Source: Pleodorina starrii (taxonomy: Eukaryota; Chlorophyta; Chlorophyceae; Chlamydomonadales; Volvocaceae). Taken from it: 64,000 nt of DNA. Position numbers and translations under genes: made by a program. The stretch lies in assembly GCA_030267565.1 (NCBI GenBank), contig BRXU01000013.1, forward strand, positions 186,001 through 250,000, in the 5' to 3' direction. The notes below the pieces were generated by a model. The model did no database searches. It was not told where the DNA came from and worked only from the letters and a program-made list of their open reading frames with translations. Shown here one piece after another: positions 1 to 11,960 of this stretch (position 1 is the stretch's first letter; the number at the start of each line of letters is the position of its first letter).

Positions 1-2955
1 CGCTGGCCGAGTCCCCCGCTGCGCAGCCGGCTCTTGTCATCCGGTGGAAGGAGGGCGTGCGGGGGCTGCTGCGCCGCTGGGCGGAGCTGATGCGGGGGGA
101 GGCGGCGGAGGGGCCGGAGGCGGCAGCGGGGCTGGAGCTGGAGGCGGGGAGCGGAGGCTGGGGCGGCGCGAGGCTGGAGGAAGGGGAGGTACGTGTGGGA
201 TTCGGTTAGGGAGGGGTGGTGGTGGTGAGGACCACAGATGGGTTGGTGGGTGGGTGGGTGGGTGGGTAGGCCGGAGCGGGCGCGTGCGGCGGGGGCGAGG
301 GCGGGGACGGGGGAGAGGGCCGGGGTGGATGGGTCATGGCGGCCGCGCGCGGTGCGGCTGTGGGACTGATAGGATAATTGGGTTTCGGAGCCCGGCTGTC
401 TCTGTACATGTGGCGCTGGAGGGGAGGGTTATGGGAGGGGGGCGAGAGGAGGCGAGCGCCTTTCAGTGCCGCTGAGCAATCCAAGATGTCCCCTGAACTC
501 CGTCTGCCATGTCGCCGTCCCCGCCCGCCTGCCCGCCTGCCTGCCTGTCTGCTCTGGGCTTGCGCTCCGAAACCCTCTGCTCGCCCCAGATCTCCACACC
601 CTCGGCCGACGCCTCCACCACCACCACCACCACCCCCAGCGGTGACTGGCGCGACCGCTCCTCCGCCGCTCGCACCTTCGCCACCACCCTGCATGCCGTG
701 TCCCGGCTGGGCGTCCGGCTGCAGCGGGCCGAGTCGGAGACGGCGGCCGCCGCGGCGGAGGCGCTGGTGCCGTACATGACGCAGGCGGATTGCGTCATGG
801 TGCTGTCGGCGCTCGTCCACACGATGACGCAGCCGACGGCGGCGGAGGTGCCGTCGTCGTCGGAGGCCGCGGCGGAGGCGGACTGGCAGGAAGCCGCGGA
901 GGCTGAGCCGGAGGCGGAGAGGAGCGGCTGGCGATGGCTCCAGGGCGGCGGTGTACGGCAGTTGACCGCGCGCGGCCGCAGGGCTGCGCAGCTGGTTTTG
1001 GAGCGCACTGCCGTACTTCTCGAGGCGCAGCAAGCCCAGCGGCGTGGCGGCAGCAGCAGCGGCGGCGGCGGTGGCGGCTCCGTCAGGCCCGGCGAGCTGG
1101 TGTGCATTATCCGCGCCGTCGCCTCGTTGGGCGTCTGGCCGCCGGAGCGGTGGTGGCGGGTGTGGCGGGAAGCCGCGACGGAGGCCCTGCCGCCGGCGCT
1201 GCGGCCGCGGCCGTCGGCGCCTGCCGCTGCCAGCCCCGTCGCGCCGCCGGCGCCGTCGGTGTCGTACTTCAGCTTGACGGAGGCCGTGGACGTGTTGTAC
1301 AGCTTGGCGCGGCTGACGCACCTGCGGTCGGGAGCGGGGCTGTCCGACCCGGCGGCGCGACGGCGGCGGCGATGGCGGCGGCGGCGGTGCGGGCGCTTGT
1401 GGTCGCTAGCTGGCAGTGCGCAAGAGGGCGATTCGCCCGCGGACGCAGCCGCTGACTCTGCCGGCCCCTCCCTGGCGGCTGCTGCCGCCAGCGGCTCCCC
1501 AGCGGCCCCCCTGGAGCCCGAGTTGCTGACGGCGCTACTGGCGGTGGCGTGTCTGGGACCGTCACAGCCTCGACGGCGCCAGCCTTCCGCTGCCACGGCC
1601 GCTGCCGCCGCGGCGGCAGCCTCAGACCCCCCCGAGGTGGGCGCAATGAGCGTCTACTTCCTGGCCTGGGCGGTGGCGCGGCTGCGGCTGTTCGCGCCGC
1701 GCGAGGCGGCGCTGTGGGGACCGCGGCTGGTGGCGGCTGCGCCGCGCGCTCTCGCTCGCCTTACCCCGCGCAAGCAGGTGCTGATGCTGCGCAGTCTGAC
1801 CAGGGCGCTGCGCGGCGCAGATGACGCGTCGGGGCCGCCGCCGCCGCTGCCGCCGCAGCTCGCGGCCGCCTGGCTGGCGGCATTCGGCACCAGCCTGCGC
1901 CGCGCTCACGGGCAGACGCTGTCGTACGCCGCCGCCGCCCTGGCGGCGGCGCGCTTCTCGCCGCCAGAGGAATGGCTGGCGCGGTTCCGCGGGGCGGTCC
2001 GGGAGCGGGTTTCGGAGCTGAGCGTGCGTGAGGTCGCGGCGCTGGTGGCGGGGCTGGGGCTGCACCGCCGCCAGCCACAGCGGCAGCCGCCGCTGCAGCA
2101 GCCGACACGGCAGCCAGGTGGAGCGGAGGGGGCTCGGTGGCGTCAACCGCTGGACGAGTGGGACGAGTGGGGCAATGCGGGTCTGGCTCGTGCGCTGCTG
2201 CGGGTGGGTGCGGCAGCTGGGGCAACAACCGGGGGGGGGGGGCGTGGGGAACATGGCGAAGTAAAACTGCCCGAATCGGCAACAGAGCCGACAGGGCGTT
2301 CCGGGCACTGAGTCATATTGAGGGGGGCCACATCGCAGGCTTGTCCTGCCGCAACCCAGCTTAGCCTGACGTAGGATTAAAACCCTAAAACCCAACCCCT
2401 ATCCATAAAACACCTCCCCCCCTCTCCCCCCTGCAGTTGCTCCGCCGCAAGCTCGCCGCAGCACCGCTGACCACCTACCCGGCCTGGACTGGCAGTGCGA
2501 GTGGCTCGGGTGAACCCGCAACAACCGCGACAGCAGCAGCAACTGCGCTAAGTCCCTCTTCGGACCGGCGGGCGCAGCCAAAGCCACAGCCCCAGGCGCG
2601 GCCACAGCTGCGGGAGGGAGACCGGCAGCTGGCCCGCCGGCTGTGCGTGTTGCTGTCCCGGGGCGCCGCCGCCAGGGCCCTTCAGCCGCCGCCGCTGTCG
2701 CCGCCACCGTTGCCACCGCCTCCTGAGCACGAGCAGCTGCACGGGCAGCAGCAGGCCCTGGGCGGCTGGTCGGGGGACGAGGGGTTTGAACGCGAGGCAG
2801 TGGCGTTCGAGGTGGGGGACGGCGACAGCAGCAGTGGCAGCAGCAGCAGTGGGCATGACAGCGCGAGTGGCGGCAGGTCGGCGTTACTGGCTCCGCGGCC
2901 GCTTCGGGTCATCGGCCGTGGGGAGAGGGAGGGCCGGGCGTTCCGGTTGCCGTGA
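1..2955 (+). CDS. 3' part of a helical-repeat protein (FASTK/RAP/OPR-like), partial
   Basis: Three exons are visible: 1-188 (window starts inside it, frame from base 3), 590-2203 and 2437-2955 (stop TGA). Donors are GTACGT at 189 and GTGGGT at 2204, and both junctions are phase 0. The visible part is about 770 residues. It contains degenerate helical pairs of the form A-x-x-L-G-x-x-P-P-x-x-W, for example SLGVWPPERWW, SYAAAALAAARFSPPEEW and VREVAALVAGLGLH, separated by Ala/Gly/Ser-rich low-complexity linkers. Such repeats recall the FASTK/RAP and octotricopeptide-type organellar RNA-binding proteins of algae, but I see no diagnostic RAP domain, so the family call is inference. The last exon is Pro/Gln/Ser-rich. 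A TGTAA signal lies at 3448-3452, about 500 bases after the stop. The last exon and 3' flank have a second, broken copy at 9310-9925. Confidence 0.55.
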
Positions 2956-4742
2956 GTTTGGCTGCCTGGCTAAGCTGCGCTGAGCTGAGGTACCACGAAT
3001 ACACGGCGCTATACGTGCCCGTAGCTCGCGTGACAGCAGCGGGTGGTGTGTGTGGGGGGAATGAGAAGGGCCGCTTGCGTTGTTGGGTTGCGCCAAGTGG
3101 GGAGTGCAGCCGGGGATGAGACCCCGGGCAACCCTGGGCTTTGGGTTGTCAGCAACGAGCAGACAAGCAGGCAGTATCGAGATTCCTTGTCGGGCGGCTG
3201 GGTTGCTGGGACCGCGCAAGTGGTGGGTTATGCGGCACGCCCATGCCTTGGGCCACGCAACTGCTGTCTGCCTCGGAGCCTGTACGGCGCCCGAGTGCAG
3301 CCCCGGCGGCCATCTCTGTGTCTGTCTGTGTGTCCCCTGTAGCGGCAGCCCGGCGGACGAGGCGCGCGCGTGCCGTTCTCCGGGGCCGGGGCCGTGCTTC
3401 CAAAGTGTCTACATACCGTATGCGTCGTTTGCTCATTTGAGGCGCACTGTAATCAACACGCTCCACTCCGTATGCCTCGTGGCTCAGCGGGCTGCTTACA
3501 CATATTATTAAGGCGACAGGGCACCAGCCGAGCAGGGGGAATAAAGTTTACTGCTTGTGCATATAGCATGAAGCATGATCCGCGGGGGGAACGAGCCACC
3601 CCTTGATGGCCCCCCCTAACAGCCTGTGGTCCAGTGGCCTGTGCGTCCTTGTGCGTAAAGTAGAAAAACGCTATGGAATCGCGGGAAACCGTTTGGGGAG
3701 ATCCCCGTTGTTTGGCTGATTCTCTCAAAGCTGCAACCAAAATGCAGAATCAGTTTCTTGGTCCTTACGGCCTGGCGGGGGCATGGCGGGGGGCTCAGCT
3801 TTATGGCGTGCGGCAGGGGCCGATTAATTCATGGTGTCCAAACTTATAAAGATATCTTGTGTGGTTTCATGACGTCCGGCTGCTGATGCACAATGCGATC
3901 AGGTCTGCAAACCTGTGACAAAGCATGGTATTATACTCTTCAACACCAGCGCTGGCACAAAGCAAATTTCTCAAACGAACAGCGGATAGCTACTACGGAG
4001 TATTTCAAACCACGCGCGCAAAGTTGGCAATTGCATCGCGGCTTCTCAGAAAGGGGTGCAGATGGATGACGCAAGCGTTTGAAACCCAGCCTTCTCCCGG
4101 CTCATGGATCAGGTTCTGGATCCAAGGCAGTTTCAACGTAATTACTACGGCCAACCCTTATATAGGGCCGTCTGCCTGTAATTACAGCTCAGCATTATTA
4201 GAGCACATGCATTTGTTATACATTCATTTTTAGTGTGGACGCGTGAAGCATTGGACGTCTGTAGGATTGAAACCCCTACATTATAACCGGTATACCGGCT
4301 TGCATCTCGCATCTAGCAGCATACGACCTGGACTACAACCGTTTGTATATTTGGAAAAATATATTAGTAGGGTTCAGACTGGCGATACTCCGACTCAGGT
4401 GCGAAAAACAGGGCGGGAGCAGTAGCTGACTTTCGCGGCCGCTGCCGCTTTGGCTGGCACCGCCCGAATGTAGTTGCCCTGAATTGTGCACAGCATTTTA
4501 AACATTTTTTTATTTGTTATGTTTGTGTTCGACACTTCGCGTTTTACATGCTCATTTCGCACCATGTCTTAATTCGTTGGCTCTATCCCTTTCCCGTTGG
4601 TGCCTTCGCAGGGGTGCCATGCGCATCATGGGCGTTTAACGGGCGCCTTTTACATTTGTTCATACTCCTTAATTGTACGTTGGTAAAGGCCGCGGAATTC
4701 ACAAGGCGGCTCGGCCCTCTCAGTCGGCGACAGGCGGCGACA
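2956..4742. other. 3' UTR of the first gene, then intergenic sequence
   Basis: No convincing coding region. Bases 3168-3460 are the 3' flank that is duplicated near 9631-9915, including the TGTAA signal at 3448. From about 3900 to 4740 the base composition drops to more AT-rich and holds the presumed promoter and 5' UTR of the first metalloproteinase gene. A TATA-like stretch sits near 4155, but its distance of almost 600 bases from the start codon makes its role unclear. Confidence 0.5.
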
Positions 4743-7700
4743 ATGTTTTCCGCGCCCATGCTAGCTCTCGTCCTGGTGGCTCCGCTTCTCGGTGCAAGTG
4801 GGCAGATGGTCCAAAGCGATGAGCCCGGCTCGATGACCGGTGAGTTGCCCTAAAGTGGCGGAACCGCGCGCGCAAAGTCTCGGAGCAAACAGGAGCAAAG
4901 CCCGTCTCGCACCGCGTGAAGGTCGCTGCACCGTAATCTCTTTCCTTGACATAGTATTTGGAACTGAAGTTTACAGTGCACCGAAAAATGCAGAAACCTG
5001 AGAATCTGCCTTACCTACCGCATCGAAGGTTTCTGTTGCGAACGTGTGATGTTGGGCTCGGAACAATCCTGAACAATCTGGAGGGACGGGTTTCACCTCA
5101 AATAACCAGCGAGCACACATCTTTGACAGCCGCTCTAGGCTGAATTCTTATCCTCTTTCGATGTTCTGTCGGTCCGCCGGCTCAAATCGTGTACTCCGAC
5201 CTCGCGCCATGTCCCCTTCATCCACAGCTAACCTGCATTCTTGCACACCCACGCACATACCCACCCACCCACCCATGTACCCCCCTGCGATCCACTGCCT
5301 GCAGGTCCCCTAACCTCCGTGGATACTCACGGACCCCAGCACCGGCACCCGACCTACTACCTCCACTCGCGAGACGGCATTATCTACCGTATCGTGTTTT
5401 GCCCCTCGCTGCTAGAGAACGACATACCAGTGGGCACGACGGTTACCATTACCTACGACAAGATTGTCGACGGCGTCGTCTACTCATGCTCCCTGCCCAA
5501 GGAGCCCGCTGAGCAGCGGCAGCGGCGGCGTGTGCTGCTAGGGGACAGCCTGACCACCCCCAACGAACCGCGCATCCTGGTCTTTCTGGTTTCCTTCTGC
5601 GGCTTTGATCAGCCACCAGCGGTGTCCTCAAAGGTGGGGTGAACTTTGTTCGGGCGCAATACGGTGCGGCTCAGGATGATTCACGCTGCCCCTCTAAGCT
5701 TGGGCTTGCGGGTCTGCCTCCTTTGTTTGCTTGCTTGGTCAAGCCAGCCCGTCTTCAGGCCTTGCATTCCGCCTTGCTCCTCGAACTTGCTGCCCTCCGT
5801 GACCAATGCACTTGGCTGCCGACACTTCACACCAAACAGAAGCACATAGGTTAGGAACAACTGATTGATAACATAGGAGTATGGCTTGTATGGGCCACAT
5901 GCCCCCAACCGAGTCACGCGCCATCCCCCCTTACCAACCCATGCCGCCGCTGCCTCCTCCGCAGGACGTCACGAACCTGCTTGTGGAGGGCAATGGAACC
6001 TACATGAACCGCTCTCTGGCCGGCTACTACAACACCTGCACCTACGGCCGGGTCACACTGAACCCCGCCAATGTTAAGGTGCTGGGGCCCGTGGAGGTGC
6101 CCTGCAAGGGAGGCTTAAAAGCCGGGCACCCCTTCAGCACGGGGCCCAACTTCACCTCGTCGGCGTGCGACGAACTCGACAACATGCCCAAGTGGCACTA
6201 TTGGCTGGACGAGTGGGCGAAGAACAAGACCGGCGTTTCCGCTGGGGACTACCACCACAGGGTCATAATTCTGCCGCGGAACTTCTCCGCGCAAATTAAA
6301 GGTGAGTGCCCCAGGTAATGTGCCGGTGGACGTGTGGGTGAGTGGGCGTGTCTCCAGTCCGACAAGCAATATGCCTGCACTGAACCTCGCCGCCGTTCCC
6401 ATGTGTTAGCTTCGGCTTCTCGAGCCTTTTTACCGATATTAGCCCAAAGGCAGTCAAGGTACCTGCGCCGCGCGCCTGTCACTTCAGCTCGGCTCACTGC
6501 ACCCACCGCGACTGCCTGCGACGGTCGATTTGCGACCTGCGTCGTGCACCCACCCACCCATACCTGTCCCCAGGCTGCAACGGCTTCTCCGGCGCCGCCA
6601 CCCCCGGCCGTTGGCCCCTGTATACATCTAGCACCAATCAATGGGGCACCAGTTTCATCTGGTGGGCTGGAGAGAACTTTGGAGATCTGGAGATCTTGTT
6701 CCATGAGATCGGCCACACGTACGGCATGGCACATGCCACCGTGCCGGGCAACTGCGACCTGTTCGACCAATGTGACCACACCTGCACCATGGGGGCCACC
6801 GGCGGGCAGGGCATTCGCTGCTTCAACGCGCCACACAATTGGCAGGTAGGTGGGCTGCCGGCCTCGGTTGACCGCCGTCGAGCTCTTCACCGGATGCCCT
6901 CGGGCAGATGCACGGGTCGAACGGGAGACATGTGGGGTTTCCGGATGTCGTGCCCAAAACAAAACCATAACGGCGCCCACAAATATCAGGTCGGTATAAT
7001 ACAGATTGTTTTTTGTGCCGATCTTGGATCCATCCATTGCCGCCCGACCAAAATCCCCTGCTGCAACTTAATTCGTTGACGAAATCGTCCCGCATCACCC
7101 CATTTCCCCTTCCTCCACGTCAGGTCGGCTGGGGTAGGCCCCTCCGGCAATTTGACGACAACGGCCTCAAGTACGGCAACGCGACCTCTGTACAAATTCC
7201 ATCTCAGCTTACTGCAGTGAACAGCTCGGTTATGATCACGGGCAACGGCCTTCCCAACGGTCAGCGCCTTTTCATCGCTGCGCGAATCAACATCTACCCC
7301 TATGAACTGCCCTGGGCGCCCTGGGACGATAATAAGGCCTTCCTCGTCATGCACACCTACAATGGAACCGACGCCTGCCCCGGCATTCAAACAGTCTGGG
7401 TCGGCGAGATCCAGGTCGGGTCCGTTTGGCGGGACAGCAGAAGCAATCTTGTGATTCGATTCGATTCGTGGAACAGCAGCACGGGAGCGGTCGCTCGGCT
7501 CTGCCGCCGCCGCGCCGACAGAGAGGTGATGTGCGGTGATGGCCTGGATGACGACTGCGACTTCCTGACCGACGCAGAGGACCCCGACTGTGTGGCCGGC
7601 ATCTACCGGGATTCGTCCCCCACTGCCATACAAAGACCGCCCCCCACTACCAGGAGCCCGTCATCCAAGTTCAGCCCCCCACAGCCCACACCCAGTCCCC

Positions 7701-8293
7701 CGCCGCCCGACCTCAACCCACCGCCGACGAAGTCCAGCCCCCCGCCTCCCAAGTTCAGCCCGCAGCCGGCCAAGCTTCCTACCCGCCCACCGCCGCCCAA
7801 GCCGTCTGCACCGCCTCCTTCCCGTCCCCGCGCGCCGCCACCTTCCTCACCACGGCCAAGTCCCAGGCCTCGTAACCCCTCGCCACCATCTCCCCCTCCA
7901 CGGCCCAAGCCTCCGCCCCCGTTAACAGCTCCCATCGTCACCGTGGTCGTCAGTTCTCTGCTGCCGCAACCACGTCCCCCCACGTCTCCCCGGCCACCCA
8001 AGCCCCTCCCACAGCCGCGAACCCCGTCGCCACCATTGCCACCCTCGCCCCGGCCACCCCCGCGCTCCCGCCCTCCGCGTCCTCCCCCGAGGCCGTCGAA
8101 TCCCAATCGCCCACCGCGGCCGTTGGCCCCACCCCGGCCACCTCCTGTCCCTAAGACCAGGACCCGCTCTGCGGAGATAATTGATGCACCGCCTCCGCCG
8201 CCCCCGCCCCCCCCGCCGCCTCCGCCTCCGCCGCCACCACCGCCACCACCGCCACCTTCAGACGCCGACGAAGGCCAGGCGCGCCGCAATTGA
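4743..8293 (+). CDS. M11 (gametolysin-type) zinc metalloproteinase with proline-rich tail, copy 1
   Basis: Five exons: 4743-4839, 5305-5633, 5965-6301, 6574-6845, 7124-8293; 734 residues. Junction phases are 1, 0, 1, 0. Residues 1-20 form a hydrophobic signal peptide (MFSAPMLALVLVAPLLGASG). The catalytic motif HEIGHTYGMAH (about residues 298-308) fits the HExxHxxGxxH signature of gametolysin and Volvox VMP enzymes, which cut hydroxyproline-rich wall glycoproteins in the extracellular matrix. Many N-x-S/T sites suggest glycosylation. Around residue 481 there is a Cys/Asp-rich CGDGLDDDCD...DPDC element like the MopE-type putative metal-binding motif. From about residue 510 to the end the protein is a proline-rich rod ending in an uninterrupted proline run, like extensin or pherophorin rods. 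I chose ATG 4743 rather than the in-frame ATG at 4548 because it places the signal peptide first and matches copy 2. TGTAA lies at 8589-8593. Confidence 0.93.
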
Positions 8294-9309
8294 AGTATTT
8301 GGCAGGCGGCTGCAGATGAATAGACCCTCGAAGCTGAGTGTATGCAGTGCAAGCAGCAGGCATGGCGCAACGCAGGGATTGGGTGTTGGTGGGGGCGGGG
8401 CGGGGCAGGCGGTGCTGGAGGAGCTCAGGAGCAGGTTCGGCTTGGAAGGAAATGTGCCTTGCCCATGAGTTTCCGAAATAATTGCTGCACAAGGCTGCTG
8501 AATTCCAGTGGAAGCCCACCAGGTCACATTGGCAATGCGGGTGCAGCGGGTAGATTGACTGTCTCTGGTACCTAGAAATCGCGCAGTATGTAAGTTGTGT
8601 AGGGTTGTGTTGCGCTAGACTAGACGGCATTGCGTGTTTACTGGGATGGCAGGCAGGTAGCTGCGTTGTTTTGGCGTGAGCTAGATGTCTCCAGGCGCAG
8701 TGTGCACAGTAACAGTACCGCAAATAGTCTCACCAAGTTGCCGTGCAGTGCCGTGCAGTGCCATCACATGTGCATATTTGCTGCATGAAGCCAATGGCCT
8801 ATACCCATTTACATCCATTGTCAGGTAAATCAGTTGCAAGTAGGGCAGGACTAACTGTGGCCGCTTGATGAGTGACGTTTAGGTTGCGGGCTGTTGCTAA
8901 GGCTGACTAATGGACAGCTAGTGGATTCGATTATGATCCCAAGGACCTGCGATACCCTTCCTCGGACCTGATTGATTGTCAGTGAGAACGACGTCGTTGC
9001 CAGTGCAACCATAGCCAATATTAGCAAGGGGCGCATTTTGCTCTCGATATTCATTTATTCTTATAGATACTTCGCAAATCGATTGACCCTGTGATTGTGC
9101 AATTTTCGGTTGGCTTGATGTGCTTGCAGTTTAAATCTAGCGTAGAGAGGCAGGGGACTCATGTCATTCTTGTGATACACGTGTGTTGCCGTACGAGCAG
9201 TAGCTGGGTCTGGGTGGGTTGCGATGCCGCAAACGGAGAAGGCACCATAGAATGTTGGGCGACATCGATACTAATAAGAATGAACCTCATGTTATTGTCA
9301 CGTTGATCG
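8294..9309. other. 3' UTR of metalloproteinase copy 1 and intergenic sequence
   Basis: The 3' UTR with TGTAA at 8589-8593 is followed by non-coding sequence of ordinary composition. The word TGCCG(TGCAG) recurs near 8738-8762. I see no gene here. Confidence 0.5.
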
Positions 9310-9925
9310 ATGCTGTGCGTGTTGCTGTCACGGGGCGCCGCCGCCAGGGCCCTTAATTACTGCCGCTGTCGCCGCCGCCATCGTTGCCACCGCCTCCGCA
9401 TCACGGGCAGGTGCATGGGCGGCAACAGACTGGGGGGCAGCAGCAGGCCCTGGGCGGCTGGTTGGGGGATGTGGCAGCGGTGTGAGGGGCCTTAGGGTTT
9501 TAGGGGACGACATGTGATGGCGGCGCATGCTGTGGGTGTCACCGGGGCGTGACCCTGGGCGATGGAATTCCTAAACGTGTGGGGTTGGTGGGCGGTAGCA
9601 ACGAGGCGGGGGTTTGTGGAGCCAGCACGCTGGCAGTATCGAGATTCCTTGTCGGGCGGCTGGGTTGCTGGGATCGCGCAAGTGGTGGGTTATGCGGCAT
9701 GCCCACGCCTTTGGCAACGCACGTGCCGTCTGCCTCGGAGCCTGTACGGCGCCCGAGTGCAGCCCCGGCGGCCATCTCTGGGTGTCCCCTCTCCCCTGTA
9801 GCGGCAGCCCGGAGGACGAGGTGCGCGCGTGCCGTTCTCCGGGGCCGGGGCCGTGCTTCCAAAGCGTCTACATACGCGTCGTTTGCTCATTTGAGGCGCA
9901 CTGTAATCAACACGATACACTCCCT
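9310..9925 (+). pseudogene. 5'-truncated duplicate of the last exon and 3' flank of the first gene
   Basis: Bases 9314-9358 repeat the coding block at 2644-2688 (CVLLSRGAAARAL) with few changes, and the reading frame then runs into a stop. A second matching block, 9631-9925, repeats 3167-3470 of the first gene's 3' flank, including the TGTAA element (9902-9906). The parts in between (for example near 9480-9510, with a TTTTAGGG-like word) are rearranged. No upstream exons of the first gene are present. It sits upstream of metalloproteinase copy 2 exactly as the intact 3' end sits upstream of copy 1, so it is a by-product of the tandem duplication rather than a working gene. Confidence 0.75.
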
Positions 9926-11960
9926 GCACGATTACAAACCCTATAGCCCCTAACCGCCCCGTCCTGACGGTGTCTTAGGGCCTGCTGCCCCCGCGCCAAC
10001 CCCGCCGCCCCATCTCCCCTGCCCCGAGCTGCCCAGACGCCCCAACCGACAAGTGCCTCACTCCAAAAGGTTACAGTCGCAGCGCCCAAGGCCCCACCAG
10101 ATCAGCCGTTGGTTCCTCCCACTCCTGATCGAACGCGCTCCTGCCCCTCCATGTCACCCCTTGACCGGCACTGTCGCGCCGACCCCTGCTAGACACCAAG
10201 GTTGCTCGGACTGCGGCACCTGGTGCTTGTTAACAGGCAGGGGCGCAAGTGAATCAGCGTGATTCCGAGTGTACCACAATGACGTCCTTCCAGTGTATGT
10301 GAGGAACTGGGCCGAGGGGTCAAGGGCCCGAGGAGGTGGCTAGACGGCTGAGGGGAGGCTGAGGAAGTTGCGGAGGGGCTGAGGGAACGGTGATTCTCTT
10401 CGTGATTATTTGTGTCCCAGAACGAATGACGACTGGGACAGGAAGATGCCGGACGGGGCGCAGTCCATTTCAATAAGCAGACCGAGCTGCGCCTCAGCTG
10501 GCAGCCCCGGAGACGACAAATGCCGCCATCCGCCCGCGGGTGGGAGGGGGGGCCCCTGACGAAGAAAAATTTCGCTGGGCAAAGGTTCTGGGGATGCCCA
10601 ATGTGCAAATAGTAGCGTGGTTGATCATGGCTTGCAACGCCAATATTTCAACAATGAGACACATGATAATGTGGTTTTGCTTACGACGAATGTCTGTTTC
10701 GGCGTTGCATTCTCCGCTGCGAATGTGGGGCTGGGTTCAGTACCATACCGTTGCTGCGGAAACAACGGCAGATACTTGGTTGTCGGAGCGACGAGCACAC
10801 ATGTTTCTGGTTTGTTGGAACATAACTTGAACTAATAATCAGGCTGTTATTACGCTGCTTGCGTCGCGTCGGGCTCGGCTGGCTCGCTGGCCAGCCCTGG
10901 CTCAGTCGGTTCGGCATGGGTCGGCATGGGTCGGTCTGCCTAGTTCGAAGGTACAAGTACGGGAGAAAACGCCTGCACCTGCTTTTGAATTAATTTTTTG
11001 ACTTTTACATAAGGCTAATCTAAAATATTTGCAAGGTGCTAGCTTCCACTGGCGACCCAGTACCGGGCGGACATTTGTTGCACGGGTACGTTGAAGGTTC
11101 TAGGCAGCCAACCAACTACAAGCGGAACCCAAACCAGACTAGATTACAAACAAGTTGGTAAGATCTCATATCATGTCCTCGATTTTGTGTTTTTGTTTCT
11201 GCCGCAGGCTGCCGCACGCAAACTCTGATCTCTCATAGTACGTACTACGTACAGTAGGGTAAAATCTATCATCGGCAAAAGCAGACAATATTAATTTGGC
11301 TGCCAAAGAATTAACATGATTACCCATAGCATATCAAGTGCAATGTAGGTGAGAGAAATACGAAAAAAAGTGTCTTCCAAATTCTGGATCCAACGGGTCT
11401 CGTCAGCCTGAGCGGCCCCTTCCCTTATATAAAGGCTGTAATATTTAAGTGACCACTCAATAACCCTTCTTGTGTACTTATGCCATAATTTTGTGATTGT
11501 CGTTAGGCAAAGGTCTTTTGAGGCCTGCGATAAGGAAGCTAACACTCCACCCAGAATTGCGGCTCACTTGACCGGCAACAGTCAGAGTAGGTCGCTGTCC
11601 AATTGGGGCTTAAATCTGTTATTTTGAAAAATTCAGATAGCTTGACCACGCGTTGAGGTGAGACCCAATGGGAAGGCAGTAGCCGTGTTTCGCGGTTGTG
11701 GTCTGATGGGCGCTAGCAGTACATACGAAGCTAGATTGCACCACCCGCTTGCATTATGGTCCCCTTCTGTGTGACGCAAATATGCCGTCAAGAGGCCGCC
11801 GAGTATCGCTTTCCGTTTCCTAATATCTTTTCCCCGTTGCCGTGCCTTTCCAACAACGCTGCTGCAGTAGAAAGAGTCAATGAAATATACAAAATAAAAA
11901 GGAGAACGCTTTATGGCCGCTCAATTGCACGATTGCCAGTCGCGCAAATTATTGGCAGTC
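9926..11960. other. intergenic sequence and 5' region of metalloproteinase copy 2
   Basis: No coding sequence recognised. The stretch is longer (about 2.0 kb) than the matching interval before copy 1 (about 1.3 kb) and the two do not align by eye, so this flank has diverged or received insertions. A short palindromic AGTACGTACTACGTAC-type word lies near 11239, and a TATA-like word near 11433 resembles the one near 4155. Confidence 0.4.

Noticed and set aside
2377..2398. Interstitial telomere-like CCCTAAAA words (also near 9490 and 50673)
   Set aside because: Only one or two units each; too short to claim telomere fusion or healed breaks.
4548..4742. Upstream in-frame start for metalloproteinase copy 1
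   Set aside because: It would add 65 residues before the signal peptide and has no counterpart in copy 2.
7603..8370. Glycine-rich minus-strand frame opposite the protease tail
   Set aside because: It is the mirror of the proline-rich coding tail; the plus strand is supported by exon structure and homology.
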